A DNA stretch of 64,000 nt. Origin: Spirochaetales bacterium. GTDB taxonomy: Bacteria > Spirochaetota > Spirochaetia > Sphaerochaetales > Sphaerochaetaceae. Made by a program: the position numbers and the translations under genes. Shown piece by piece: positions 43,571 to 50,588 of the stretch. The DNA lies in the NCBI GenBank assembly GCA_018433865.1, contig JAHDQJ010000013.1:25276-89275 (forward strand), given 5' to 3'. Numbering within the stretch: position 1 is the first letter of the stretch; each line of letters opens with the position of its first letter. Under the pieces are notes generated by a model. That model saw only the letters and a list, made by a program, of their open reading frames with translations. It was not told the origin of the DNA and searched no databases.

Positions 43571-43693
43571 ATGGGAGATGATGTGAGTCTGGCAAAGGGA
43601 GGTACGCAGTCACGAACATTGCGTTCGTTATTGCCCAAGGCAAAGCTGATTTCGGGTTTGCCTGATCGCATTGAGAGGTTGGTGTATGACTGA
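43571..43693 (+). CDS. Small unassigned protein in the RiPP locus
   Basis: A 40-residue frame starting at 43571 with AAAGGA four bases upstream; a longer form of 49 residues begins at 43544 but its start lies next to the hairpin without a ribosome site. The sequence is basic in the middle ('GGTQSRTLRSLLPKAKLI') and ends 'RIERLVYD'. The stop overlaps the start of the B2 protease gene by 8 bases, which suggests coupled translation. It resembles neither the precursors nor a PqqD domain. It may only be a translational coupler. Confidence 0.4.
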   Translation: MGDDVSLAKGGTQSRTLRSLLPKAKLISGLPDRIERLVYD

Positions 43694-44159
43694 AAAGCCG
43701 GTGGAACACAGACCAAGACCAACTGGATACTTGGCTATCGCGGCAATATGGCTGCAATTGGCAGTGACGGATGTCGGGTTGCGTTTGTTTCCTGAACGCT
43801 ATGGGAAACGCTTGGCACAAAGCCCCGCAGACGGAGACGTTGAGCCGTCTCATGCGGATATACCCTTGGAGATTGGGCGGATCATGTCGGATGTGCGTCG
43901 TGCCTCCGGTCATCCGCTTTGGTTCAACATGAGTTGCCTGAGGCGTTCGCTAGTACTACAAAAGCTCTTGGAAAAGCGTGGAATACACGTATCCATCACG
44001 TTCGGCGTAAAGAAAGGACAAGTTCAAAACATCCGCACTTCGCACTCTTTCATGGCTCATGCCTGGCTCACGGTGGTCTCTCCGGTGCAGTACTTAGGTT
44101 TGCAGCTTGATCTTTCTTCCATCCAGGAAAATTACTCCAGGTTGGGTTGCCATGGATGA
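43686..44159 (+). CDS. Lasso-peptide B2-type leader protease (transglutaminase-like)
   Basis: A 157-residue protein. Residues 14-45 ('GYLAIAAIWLQLAVTDVGLRLFPERYGKRL') match the hydrophobic N-terminal helix of B2 proteins. 'NMSCLRRSLVLQKLLEKRGIHVSITFGVKKG' contains the catalytic Cys84, and 'SFMAHAWLTV' the catalytic His125; Asp142 may complete the triad. In lasso systems B2 removes the leader after B1 (a PqqD domain) delivers the precursor. Here the B1 gene is separate, at 49588. It overlaps the small gene before and the nucleotidyltransferase gene after it by 8 bases each. Confidence 0.88.
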   Translation: MTEKPVEHRPRPTGYLAIAAIWLQLAVTDVGLRLFPERYGKRLAQSPADGDVEPSHADIPLEIGRIMSDVRRASGHPLWFNMSCLRRSLVLQKLLEKRGIHVSITFGVKKGQVQNIRTSHSFMAHAWLTVVSPVQYLGLQLDLSSIQENYSRLGCHG

Positions 44160-45363
44160 TCACCGCATGATGCAGAATCAGAAGATGTTCTCATTGCTTG
44201 CGACGGCCACAGCCCGATTCAGGAATCTTCCGATCGACAGTGGAATATCTGAACCCCATCATGCGGGCGAGCTTGATGAGAAATACTTATACCTACAAGC
44301 TTCATACCATAAAGTCATCCAAGACTTGCAGAGCCAGCTCGGCACTCCCCTGTTCTCCTCATTGTCCGATACTGTGCGCAAGGCAATCGCTCAAAGGAAC
44401 CTGCTGGAACAATCTGCAAAGCTCATGCTGGCCGACCATTGGCAACGGGTATCCCGATCGTTGTCAGACAACGGGATCCAATCGTTGGTCATGAAAGGGC
44501 CCGCCTCTTCGCTGCAATTCTACGGCGATGCATCGGTACGTGGATACACCGATTTGGATATCCTGGTCCATGCGATCGACTTGGCTGCCGTCATTCCGAT
44601 CATCGAACAGTCGGGATACCACCTGAAAGGTGATGCGTTCACCCAAGCTCCGAAACGATATATCCAGAAGACCCATCATTTGGTATGTACCCGGCCTGAC
44701 AGTCCGTTTCGCATCGAAATCCACAACGAATTGTTCGACGGGAATGAAGATCCGAATTATGCCACGAAGGCATTGTTCGAAAGAAAAACCGTGCTGCAAT
44801 GGAACGACACGGCATTGCCGACCTTACGCGCAACGGACCATGCGCTGTTCGTGATCAGCCACGGAACGCATCACGGATGGAGACTGTTGCATTGGCTGGT
44901 CGATGTTGCGGCAATTCTGCGCATGGAAGATCCTGATTTCCATCAGGAGTTATCGGAAGAGCTATATACGAGCAAGTTGAACCGACAATTTATTTTGGCC
45001 TGCACGCTCTGCCAGGGTGTATTTTCCGTACCCATGCCGTCCGAATACGAACATCTTCTCAGCAGCTGTCGCAAGCCTTCATCCTACCACATTTCCTACT
45101 CGAAAAAACATCTGATGAACGGCATCTCCTTCAAGGATACCTGGATGTCAATCATTGCATTCACCTATCGGTACCAGATGCCGTTGGCCCGCTCCTTTCG
45201 GGAGAAGCTTGGTCTTGCACTGAAGTTATGGAAAGTGGCTCCGACCGATGCTCAGGCGCTCAGGTTGCCTGAATGGCTGATGCCGATCCATATCATCTTG
45301 CGTCCATTCTTCGTCATCAAAAGAAGGGTTTCGCGATACATCGCAGCGAGGAGGAGTGCATGA
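44152..45363 (+). CDS. Nucleotidyltransferase-family protein of the RiPP locus
   Basis: A 403-residue protein of the uncharacterised nucleotidyltransferase group (NTP_transf_5 type) often found in lasso-peptide loci of the paeninodin kind. 'LVMKGPASSLQFYGDASVRGYTDLDILVH' (112-140) has the G-S motif and the paired aspartates Asp134 and Asp136 for metal and nucleotide. A later 'HHLVCTRPDSPFRIEIHNELFDG' and 'TDHALFVISHGTHHGWRLLHWLVDVAAIL' are characteristic of the family. It could transfer a nucleotide to the peptide or to a phosphate on it. The start at 44152 overlaps the B2 stop. Confidence 0.82.
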   Translation: MDDHRMMQNQKMFSLLATATARFRNLPIDSGISEPHHAGELDEKYLYLQASYHKVIQDLQSQLGTPLFSSLSDTVRKAIAQRNLLEQSAKLMLADHWQRVSRSLSDNGIQSLVMKGPASSLQFYGDASVRGYTDLDILVHAIDLAAVIPIIEQSGYHLKGDAFTQAPKRYIQKTHHLVCTRPDSPFRIEIHNELFDGNEDPNYATKALFERKTVLQWNDTALPTLRATDHALFVISHGTHHGWRLLHWLVDVAAILRMEDPDFHQELSEELYTSKLNRQFILACTLCQGVFSVPMPSEYEHLLSSCRKPSSYHISYSKKHLMNGISFKDTWMSIIAFTYRYQMPLARSFREKLGLALKLWKVAPTDAQALRLPEWLMPIHIILRPFFVIKRRVSRYIAARRSA

Positions 45364-47009
45364 GACACTCCTGCCAGCTTTTAGCCGTCCTGTGTTCCGT
45401 CCTCGCACTGAGCGGTTGTCCCCAAAGTATCGACCCCCCTGCGGTCGTTCCTCCGGCACATACTTCAGGAGCGATGTTGCTGAGCCATGGCAACTACCTC
45501 TACTTCATCGGTGGTATGCTTGAAGACGGGTCAGTATCCTCCAAAACTTATGTGGCTTCGATCGACCAGGCATCCCGAGGTGACCTGCAGTGGACCGAGA
45601 CGACAGCGATGCCTTCCGGTCGAGCCCATGGAGCGGCTGTGGCTGTCGGTGACATGCTCTATGTCATCGGGGGGAGCGACGGCACGAATCCCATGCCGAC
45701 CATCTATTATGCGGCGATATCTTCGACAGACGGCACGCTGGGGTTCGGTACGACCTCGCGCTTTTGGGAAACCAATCCGGATCCGCTGCCGTTTGGGCTG
45801 TCTCACATGTCGCATATCTTGCATGATGGACGTGTGTTCCTCATCGGGGGCATGAAAGGAAACGGAGCTTCCGATGCAATCATCCATGCCAGGATATGGC
45901 AGAAGGGAATGATCGGGATGTGGTACGAGGGGAACTTAAAATTGCCCTCTTCACGCGTCAGGACAGGAAGTGCCCTTTGGTTCGAAGATGATGACATTCC
46001 ATACCTCATTGTCGCCGGAGGCATCGATGCGAGTGGCTCGGTGCTCGATGAGGCTGTCGGATTCCCGATCGGCATGTATGGAAAATTGGGAGCCGCAACG
46101 CAGATGGCAAAGATTCCGAAGGCGCTTGATTCCCCGATACTCGTGCCATACGTCTCCGGTCTCCTGATCGGTGGCGGTTTCGACCGCGATGCACACGCCA
46201 GCAATACAGCTTACCGATGCGACTCGTTGGGTGATAGCTGGACAGTGATTGACGATGAAATTCCTGCACAAGGACCGTCTTTCGGGAGGGGAGACCGGAA
46301 CCTCTGGTATCTGTCGCAGGAACAGGGAGAACCTGAAGGCATCGCTTCCTTTGAGCCGGAAGGCTATTGTCCGGCAGTGCCGGTCATCGGTCCCGGCTCG
46401 GGAACCGTACAGAATAATACGACTGTCACGTACAAGAGCGAAGCAGGAACGAAGATCATGTTCAGCAAGGAGACAGGGATCTGGAGCGACATTACATCCT
46501 TGGAAAAGATTACGGAAGACCAGACGATCTCATTCAAGGCGTCATCGTTGGTGGACACCGTCGATTCGCCGGTGATCGTGCGCGACTATCGTGTGCAGCC
46601 ATTGGGTTTTTTAGTACATATCTCGGGGAATATGGGACTGATGGATCCCGACGATGATTTGCGAATCATCCATATGACCGATGATATCAATCACGCGGAT
46701 GCCACCGGCCGCAACAGCATACGCGTGAAGTTCCAATTGTACCAACCTACGGACATCGTCATATCCTGGAAGGACGCATCTTCTGCAGAACCCGGCCTGT
46801 TCACGGCATCCGTCACGCTCTCCCTTTTCGAAGAGGACCTGCTGGCTGCGGCCATTCACCATACGGGAGACCCGATCCTCGAACTGTCGGGGATGGGGGC
46901 ACAACCGGTCGAAGCGACGCTTCCGAGGGGAACCTACTACTTTGCGTTCGAGGATGCAGATGATGAAACCGGAAGGTCGTTCGGACTGTCAATCTGTGCA
47001 AAGGAGTGA
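45360..47009 (+). CDS. Kelch-like beta-propeller lipoprotein in the RiPP locus
   Basis: A 549-residue lipoprotein. The signal peptide ends at Cys20 ('LALSGCPQS'). Residues 40-300 contain at least four Kelch-type blades ('NYLYFIGGMLEDG', 'DMLYVIGGSDGTN', 'GRVFLIGGMKGNG', 'PYLIVAGGIDASG'). Residues 340-420 resemble the chitobiase C-terminal-like module ('GTVQNNTTVTYKSEAGTKIMFS'), and a beta-sandwich follows. Its start overlaps the nucleotidyltransferase stop (ATGA), with GAGGAG upstream. All three lipoproteins of the locus have Pro right after the lipid-bearing Cys. A role in presenting or sensing the peptide at the surface is inference from position only. Confidence 0.8.
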   Translation: MRHSCQLLAVLCSVLALSGCPQSIDPPAVVPPAHTSGAMLLSHGNYLYFIGGMLEDGSVSSKTYVASIDQASRGDLQWTETTAMPSGRAHGAAVAVGDMLYVIGGSDGTNPMPTIYYAAISSTDGTLGFGTTSRFWETNPDPLPFGLSHMSHILHDGRVFLIGGMKGNGASDAIIHARIWQKGMIGMWYEGNLKLPSSRVRTGSALWFEDDDIPYLIVAGGIDASGSVLDEAVGFPIGMYGKLGAATQMAKIPKALDSPILVPYVSGLLIGGGFDRDAHASNTAYRCDSLGDSWTVIDDEIPAQGPSFGRGDRNLWYLSQEQGEPEGIASFEPEGYCPAVPVIGPGSGTVQNNTTVTYKSEAGTKIMFSKETGIWSDITSLEKITEDQTISFKASSLVDTVDSPVIVRDYRVQPLGFLVHISGNMGLMDPDDDLRIIHMTDDINHADATGRNSIRVKFQLYQPTDIVISWKDASSAEPGLFTASVTLSLFEEDLLAAAIHHTGDPILELSGMGAQPVEATLPRGTYYFAFEDADDETGRSFGLSICAKE

Positions 47010-47014
47010 ACGAG

Positions 47015-47941
47015 ATGACTCGTATCGGCCATTACCAGGCGTTCGGGTTGGATATCCTATCGGACATACCGCTCCAACTTCCTCCATTCCCCACAACTTC
47101 CTTGCATGATGCGGTCCATGAGCGCGTTTGGATAACGCATGGTTCGGTCTGCAAGGATTTCAAGCTGGAGCACTGGGCAGGTCTCATCGAATACGGCTTC
47201 TCTGGCGATCATGAAAAAACCTTGCTGCACCTCCCTGGGTTCGTCGATATTTCCATCGATCGGGACAACCGCGTCGTCGTCGAACCTGCCCACGGCTCTG
47301 AAGAGATGGTCATCGCGCAAGTCATCACTTCACTGGTTCTGATTCTCATCCTAAAACGGAAACAGCTTGTCACGGTCCACGGAAGTGCCGTTTCGTCGGA
47401 AGCGCATGCAATCGTCCTGATGGGCGACCGGGGCAGCGGGAAATCCACTACCGCAGCAGCGTTGGCCGGACAGGGATATCATATGATGTGCGACGATATC
47501 GTACCGATAGGTCTCGATCGGAACGGAACAACCGAGGCAATCGTGTTTCCCGGTATCCCCCGTCCCAAATTGCTTCATGAAACGTACCAAGAATTTTTCG
47601 CGGGCTCATGGGATATGAACCATCTGTTCGATGGCATCGACAAGTACCAGGTCCCAATCGAAACACACATCGGTTCGTTTCCCCTGCGTCTTGTTTGCAT
47701 TCTCCGCGAAGATCCCCGTTGTGATGAACTGAAATATAGGCGGTTGCAAGGCTCTGAGAAAATTGCACGTATCATGCAGCATGTGTCTGTGTTGGACGGC
47801 ATTGAATCAAGACAAGACGCGTTCATGCATGCCTTGGCGATTTTCCAAGATATCGCAGTTCATGAGATAGTACGACCGAAAGGGATCTCTACGGTTTCCC
47901 AGGTGGTGAGTCTGATCGAAACACTTTTTCAGCATGCTTGA
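47015..47941 (+). CDS. HPr-kinase-like peptide kinase
   Basis: A 308-residue protein with an HPr-kinase core: 'VTVHGSAVSSEAHAIVLMGDRGSGKSTTAAALAGQGYHMMCDDIVPI', where GDRGSGKST (137-145) is the P-loop and CDD follows. Related kinases in paeninodin-type lasso loci phosphorylate the C-terminal Ser of the precursor. Here the precursors end in Gly-Val or Gly-Gly-Val, so an internal Ser or Thr would be the target. The ATG at 47015 has AAGGAG 8 bases upstream; a GTG at 47006 overlapping the Kelch stop is less likely. The 3' end overlaps the convergent exporter gene by 53 bases. Confidence 0.85.
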   Translation: MTRIGHYQAFGLDILSDIPLQLPPFPTTSLHDAVHERVWITHGSVCKDFKLEHWAGLIEYGFSGDHEKTLLHLPGFVDISIDRDNRVVVEPAHGSEEMVIAQVITSLVLILILKRKQLVTVHGSAVSSEAHAIVLMGDRGSGKSTTAAALAGQGYHMMCDDIVPIGLDRNGTTEAIVFPGIPRPKLLHETYQEFFAGSWDMNHLFDGIDKYQVPIETHIGSFPLRLVCILREDPRCDELKYRRLQGSEKIARIMQHVSVLDGIESRQDAFMHALAIFQDIAVHEIVRPKGISTVSQVVSLIETLFQHA

Positions 47942-49586
47942 TGTGCTCGTCTCGAGAAATCTCAAAGCTCAATAGCTTCCCATCGTTATGATGGGGATTT
48001 CCCCTCCCATGGCTGATGATGAAGCGGATGGCAGCACTATTCGCAGTCCGTCCGATGATCTGATCAGCGGCCTTCTGCGGAAGGTTGTTTTCCGGTTCGT
48101 CAAGAATCAACACATCGGGATTGCGAAGCATTGCCCTGGCAATCGAAAGCCTCTGGCGTTCACCGCCCGACAGCATCATGCCGCGTTCTCCGACAAGCGT
48201 ATCGAGTCCTTCTGGCAGGCTCTTGATCTTTGTATCCATTCCGACCAGTTCGCACACCTGCATGATTGAATCATCATCCGGAACATCTTCCAATCCGTAG
48301 GTCAGATTCTCACGAACGGTAGCCGAGAATAGCCATGGGTCCTGCATGGAGACTCCGATCGATCGCCGCAAGGAGAGGATGTCGAGGTGTTCCAATGAAA
48401 CTCCGTTGACCAGGATGCACCCTTCTGTCGGCTTGTAGAAGCCCATCAACAATAGCGTGATGGTGGTCTTCCCGCACCCTGAAGGGCCTCGCAGCCACAG
48501 AGTGTCTCCTGTCGTGCAGCCAAATGATACGTCATCGATGACGGGCTTGTCCTGCTCATACCCGTAGGAAACATGCTCGAACTGTATATCGTGGATGGCA
48601 TCGATCCTTTGCGTTCCCGAGTATGCCGGAGCTTCGCCGTCCTGGATGATCGTAGTGATCCGCCGAAGCGATTCGGAACCTTCGATCATGTTAGGGATCG
48701 AGCCTATCGCACTTCTGGCGTGGCTTGAGAGCAATCCGATGGCAACATAGAAGGAAACCAAGGATCCGATGGTGGCAGTTCCCTTGGCGACGGCCATCCC
48801 CCCCGCCAGAAGCACCAAGGCACCTCCGATGAGAATGATCTGGTGTTGTGCAAGAGTCTGCAAGACGGCGAAGAGCGATGCGCGTACCGTACTGTCCCTG
48901 AGCCGATCGACTTTCTGCTCCGATTCATGCAGCTCGAAGGTCTCGGCCGAGGATACATGGATGAGATCATCATGTTTCACCAGGAATTGGACATGCTTGC
49001 TGAACAGGCTGAAATCCTTGTGGAACGTACGCACGGCTTCACGATACCGTCTGCTTGTCCATGTATTGACCACATACAGTACCGGAGCCAGGAGGAACGT
49101 GAACGCGAAGAGCATCATGTCGATGGAAGCTGCGACCAACGCCAACAAGCAGACGATGATGAGTGACGGGAGGAACTGATTGAGCAGGGATGTATAAAAT
49201 CCGTCGATACGCAAGGAATCCTGTACCACATGCGCGTGCAACAAGTCCCGGTCCTTGTCCCCAAGCTCGCGACGGCTTTGTTGGATGATTGAAGCGGTTG
49301 CCCGGATACGCAAGACGGCAACCTGACGTTTCACAACCCGTATCGAGACATGCTTGTGCAGGACTGAAAGCAATGCATGGCTGACAAAGAGGGCAATCAT
49401 GAAAAGGACCGTGGAAACTACCGACCGCGTGTTTCCGTTCGGCAAATGTTCGTCAAACAATGATTGTACTGACAATGCCACCGGATACAATGGAACCGAT
49501 TGTCCGATTGCCAAGGCCACCGAAGCAGCGATGCCCTTACATTCGGTTCGGATCGATTGCTTCATGATCGGATTGATCAGACGCAT
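47889..49586 (-). CDS. ABC exporter (permease-ATPase fusion) of the RiPP locus
   Basis: A 565-residue half-transporter. Residues 1-310 are a six-helix membrane domain. The ATPase domain has Walker A 'GPSGCGKTT' (367-375), Q-loop 'MQDPWLF', signature 'LSGGERQ' (472-478), Walker B 'VLILDEP' (492-498) and an H-loop in 'IISHG'. After Walker B the sequence is 'ENNLPQ' where most exporters have TSALD-type residues, so the D-loop is altered. No peptidase domain is fused, as expected when B2 removes the leader. It begins just after the PqqD-type gene and would export the mature peptide. Confidence 0.9.
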   Translation of the reverse strand: MRLINPIMKQSIRTECKGIAASVALAIGQSVPLYPVALSVQSLFDEHLPNGNTRSVVSTVLFMIALFVSHALLSVLHKHVSIRVVKRQVAVLRIRATASIIQQSRRELGDKDRDLLHAHVVQDSLRIDGFYTSLLNQFLPSLIIVCLLALVAASIDMMLFAFTFLLAPVLYVVNTWTSRRYREAVRTFHKDFSLFSKHVQFLVKHDDLIHVSSAETFELHESEQKVDRLRDSTVRASLFAVLQTLAQHQIILIGGALVLLAGGMAVAKGTATIGSLVSFYVAIGLLSSHARSAIGSIPNMIEGSESLRRITTIIQDGEAPAYSGTQRIDAIHDIQFEHVSYGYEQDKPVIDDVSFGCTTGDTLWLRGPSGCGKTTITLLLMGFYKPTEGCILVNGVSLEHLDILSLRRSIGVSMQDPWLFSATVRENLTYGLEDVPDDDSIMQVCELVGMDTKIKSLPEGLDTLVGERGMMLSGGERQRLSIARAMLRNPDVLILDEPENNLPQKAADQIIGRTANSAAIRFIISHGRGNPHHNDGKLLSFEISRDEHIKHAEKVFRSDSPPGKP

Positions 49587-49587
49587 G

Positions 49588-49860
49588 CTAGACCTGCAAT
49601 CGTTCGATCAGCTGTTTTGATCCGAGTGTCTTGACGACATCCTCAACATCGCGGGTGAGAGCGTCATGATCCACGGAAAACTGCGCCATCATCCCGGCCA
49701 CGATTTCCTCGACTGTCTTCGGAACCTCCAGGAGGTTCCATATTGCCGAGGCGGTCTTGTTCATTCCAAAATAGATGCCGGATTGCGTATTGAGCAACAC
49801 GGCTTCACCGTCCACGACATTCCAGACGACATGCTTGCTTCGGCATATATGTTCTCTCAT
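49588..49860 (-). CDS. PqqD-family leader-binding protein (B1 type)
   Basis: A 90-residue PqqD/RRE protein: 'HVVWNVVDGEAVLLNTQSGIYFGMNKTASAIWNLLEVPKTVEEIVAGM' and 'DVEDVVKTLGSKQLIERL' match the winged-helix leader-binding fold. It should bind the YEPPxVxELG leader of both precursors and present it to B2. The ATG at 49860 is preferred over a TTG 36 bases upstream because a strong promoter's -10 box lies 8 bases before it. It is co-transcribed with the exporter, only one base from it. Confidence 0.87.
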   Translation of the reverse strand: MREHICRSKHVVWNVVDGEAVLLNTQSGIYFGMNKTASAIWNLLEVPKTVEEIVAGMMAQFSVDHDALTRDVEDVVKTLGSKQLIERLQV

Positions 49861-49868
49861 GAATCCAA

Positions 49869-49896
49869 GGTATACACCTTTGCAATGCGTTGTCAA
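49869..49896 (-). promoter_or_regulatory. Promoter of the PqqD-exporter operon
   Basis: On the minus strand TTGACA (49896-49891) and TATACC (49874-49869) have a 16-base spacer. The -10 box ends 8 bases before the ATG and no good Shine-Dalgarno sequence is present, so the mRNA is probably leaderless or nearly so. Confidence 0.6.
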
Positions 49897-50083
49897 TCAA
49901 ATGCTTTATCCCGAATGCTTTCCATGCAGTCCTCTTCGAGATCAGGGTATCCTGGGATGTGAGACATGAACTCGATTGGGAAGAAAAGTCCAGGTGCCTT
50001 CACAGACAAGGTGATAGGGAGAAGGCTAAGGATTTCCCAAGGTCACGCTGCACATCGTGCGGTGATTCCCAAGTTGGCAAGAT

Positions 50084-50107
50084 ATAAAAATATCCGGACA
50101 TTTTTAT
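50084..50107. repeat. 24-base near-perfect palindrome in the RiPP locus
   Basis: ATAAAAAT (50084-50091) and ATTTTTAT (50100-50107) flank a TCCGGA centre; only one pair (50092/50099) is mismatched. It lies in the 400-base gap between the divergent PqqD and precursor 2 promoters and is a candidate operator. The rest of the gap holds no recognised gene. Confidence 0.45.
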
Positions 50108-50290
50108 AAGCGTGGGCATTTACTTGACACGATTTCGGGCCGAAAGCACAGAAGCATCCAGACTCCATACAGCGCGAATACTGCCCTGGAGTGTGTCCCT
50201 GCGTGGTCGGTATCAGAAACGCTACCGTACACTCATGTCATCTCCTTGTAAAATTGGAAAGAATATAAATATAATCATATTAAATAATTA

Positions 50291-50319
50291 TTGACTTTAT
50301 CATTACTTTATTTTCTACT
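50291..50319 (+). promoter_or_regulatory. Promoter of RiPP precursor 2
   Basis: TTGACT (50291-50296) and TCTACT (50314-50319), spacer 17, match the precursor 1 promoter. A TATAAT at 50325-50330 is an alternative -10 box but has no counterpart in the first copy. Confidence 0.55.
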
Positions 50320-50439
50320 ATGCTTATAATGTGTTAGACCGTATATGTCACAAGGTCTCCCAACCTATGAAGCTCGACCATAGCGATGCAAGAGATGCCT
50401 TGTGCAAGTACCTAACGAAGGGGAAGGGAGGTTTCGGCA

Positions 50440-50586
50440 ATGCGAACCATGGAAGTCGCAGCAGGCAATCCAATGGTGGAACCACAGGATCTGGAATCCT
50501 ATGAGCCTCCAACTGTGTTGGAGCTGGGGACAGTGGAGGACCTGACATGGACCTCCTCGTTCGATGTGTCGACGGGAGGGGTATAG
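50440..50586 (+). CDS. Lasso-type RiPP precursor peptide 2
   Basis: A 48-residue peptide with GGGAGG 8 bases upstream. Residues 21-36 (YEPPTVLELGTVEDLT) repeat the leader motif, and residues 37-48 are WTSSFDVSTGGV. Compared with precursor 1 the first 20 residues differ at most positions, while the leader motif and core differ by only a few (Ala/Thr, Ser/Leu, Leu/Val, one added Gly). This conservation pattern is what is expected for a recognised leader and a functional core. The stop lies 2 bases before the Lcl lipoprotein start. No biosynthetic gene follows, so it relies on the enzymes encoded on the other side. Confidence 0.8.
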   Translation: MRTMEVAAGNPMVEPQDLESYEPPTVLELGTVEDLTWTSSFDVSTGGV

Positions 50587-50588
50587 AT

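Noticed and set aside
47889..49586. The exporter as a peptidase-containing bacteriocin transporter
   Set aside because: No N-terminal C39 peptidase domain is present; the chain begins directly with the membrane domain.
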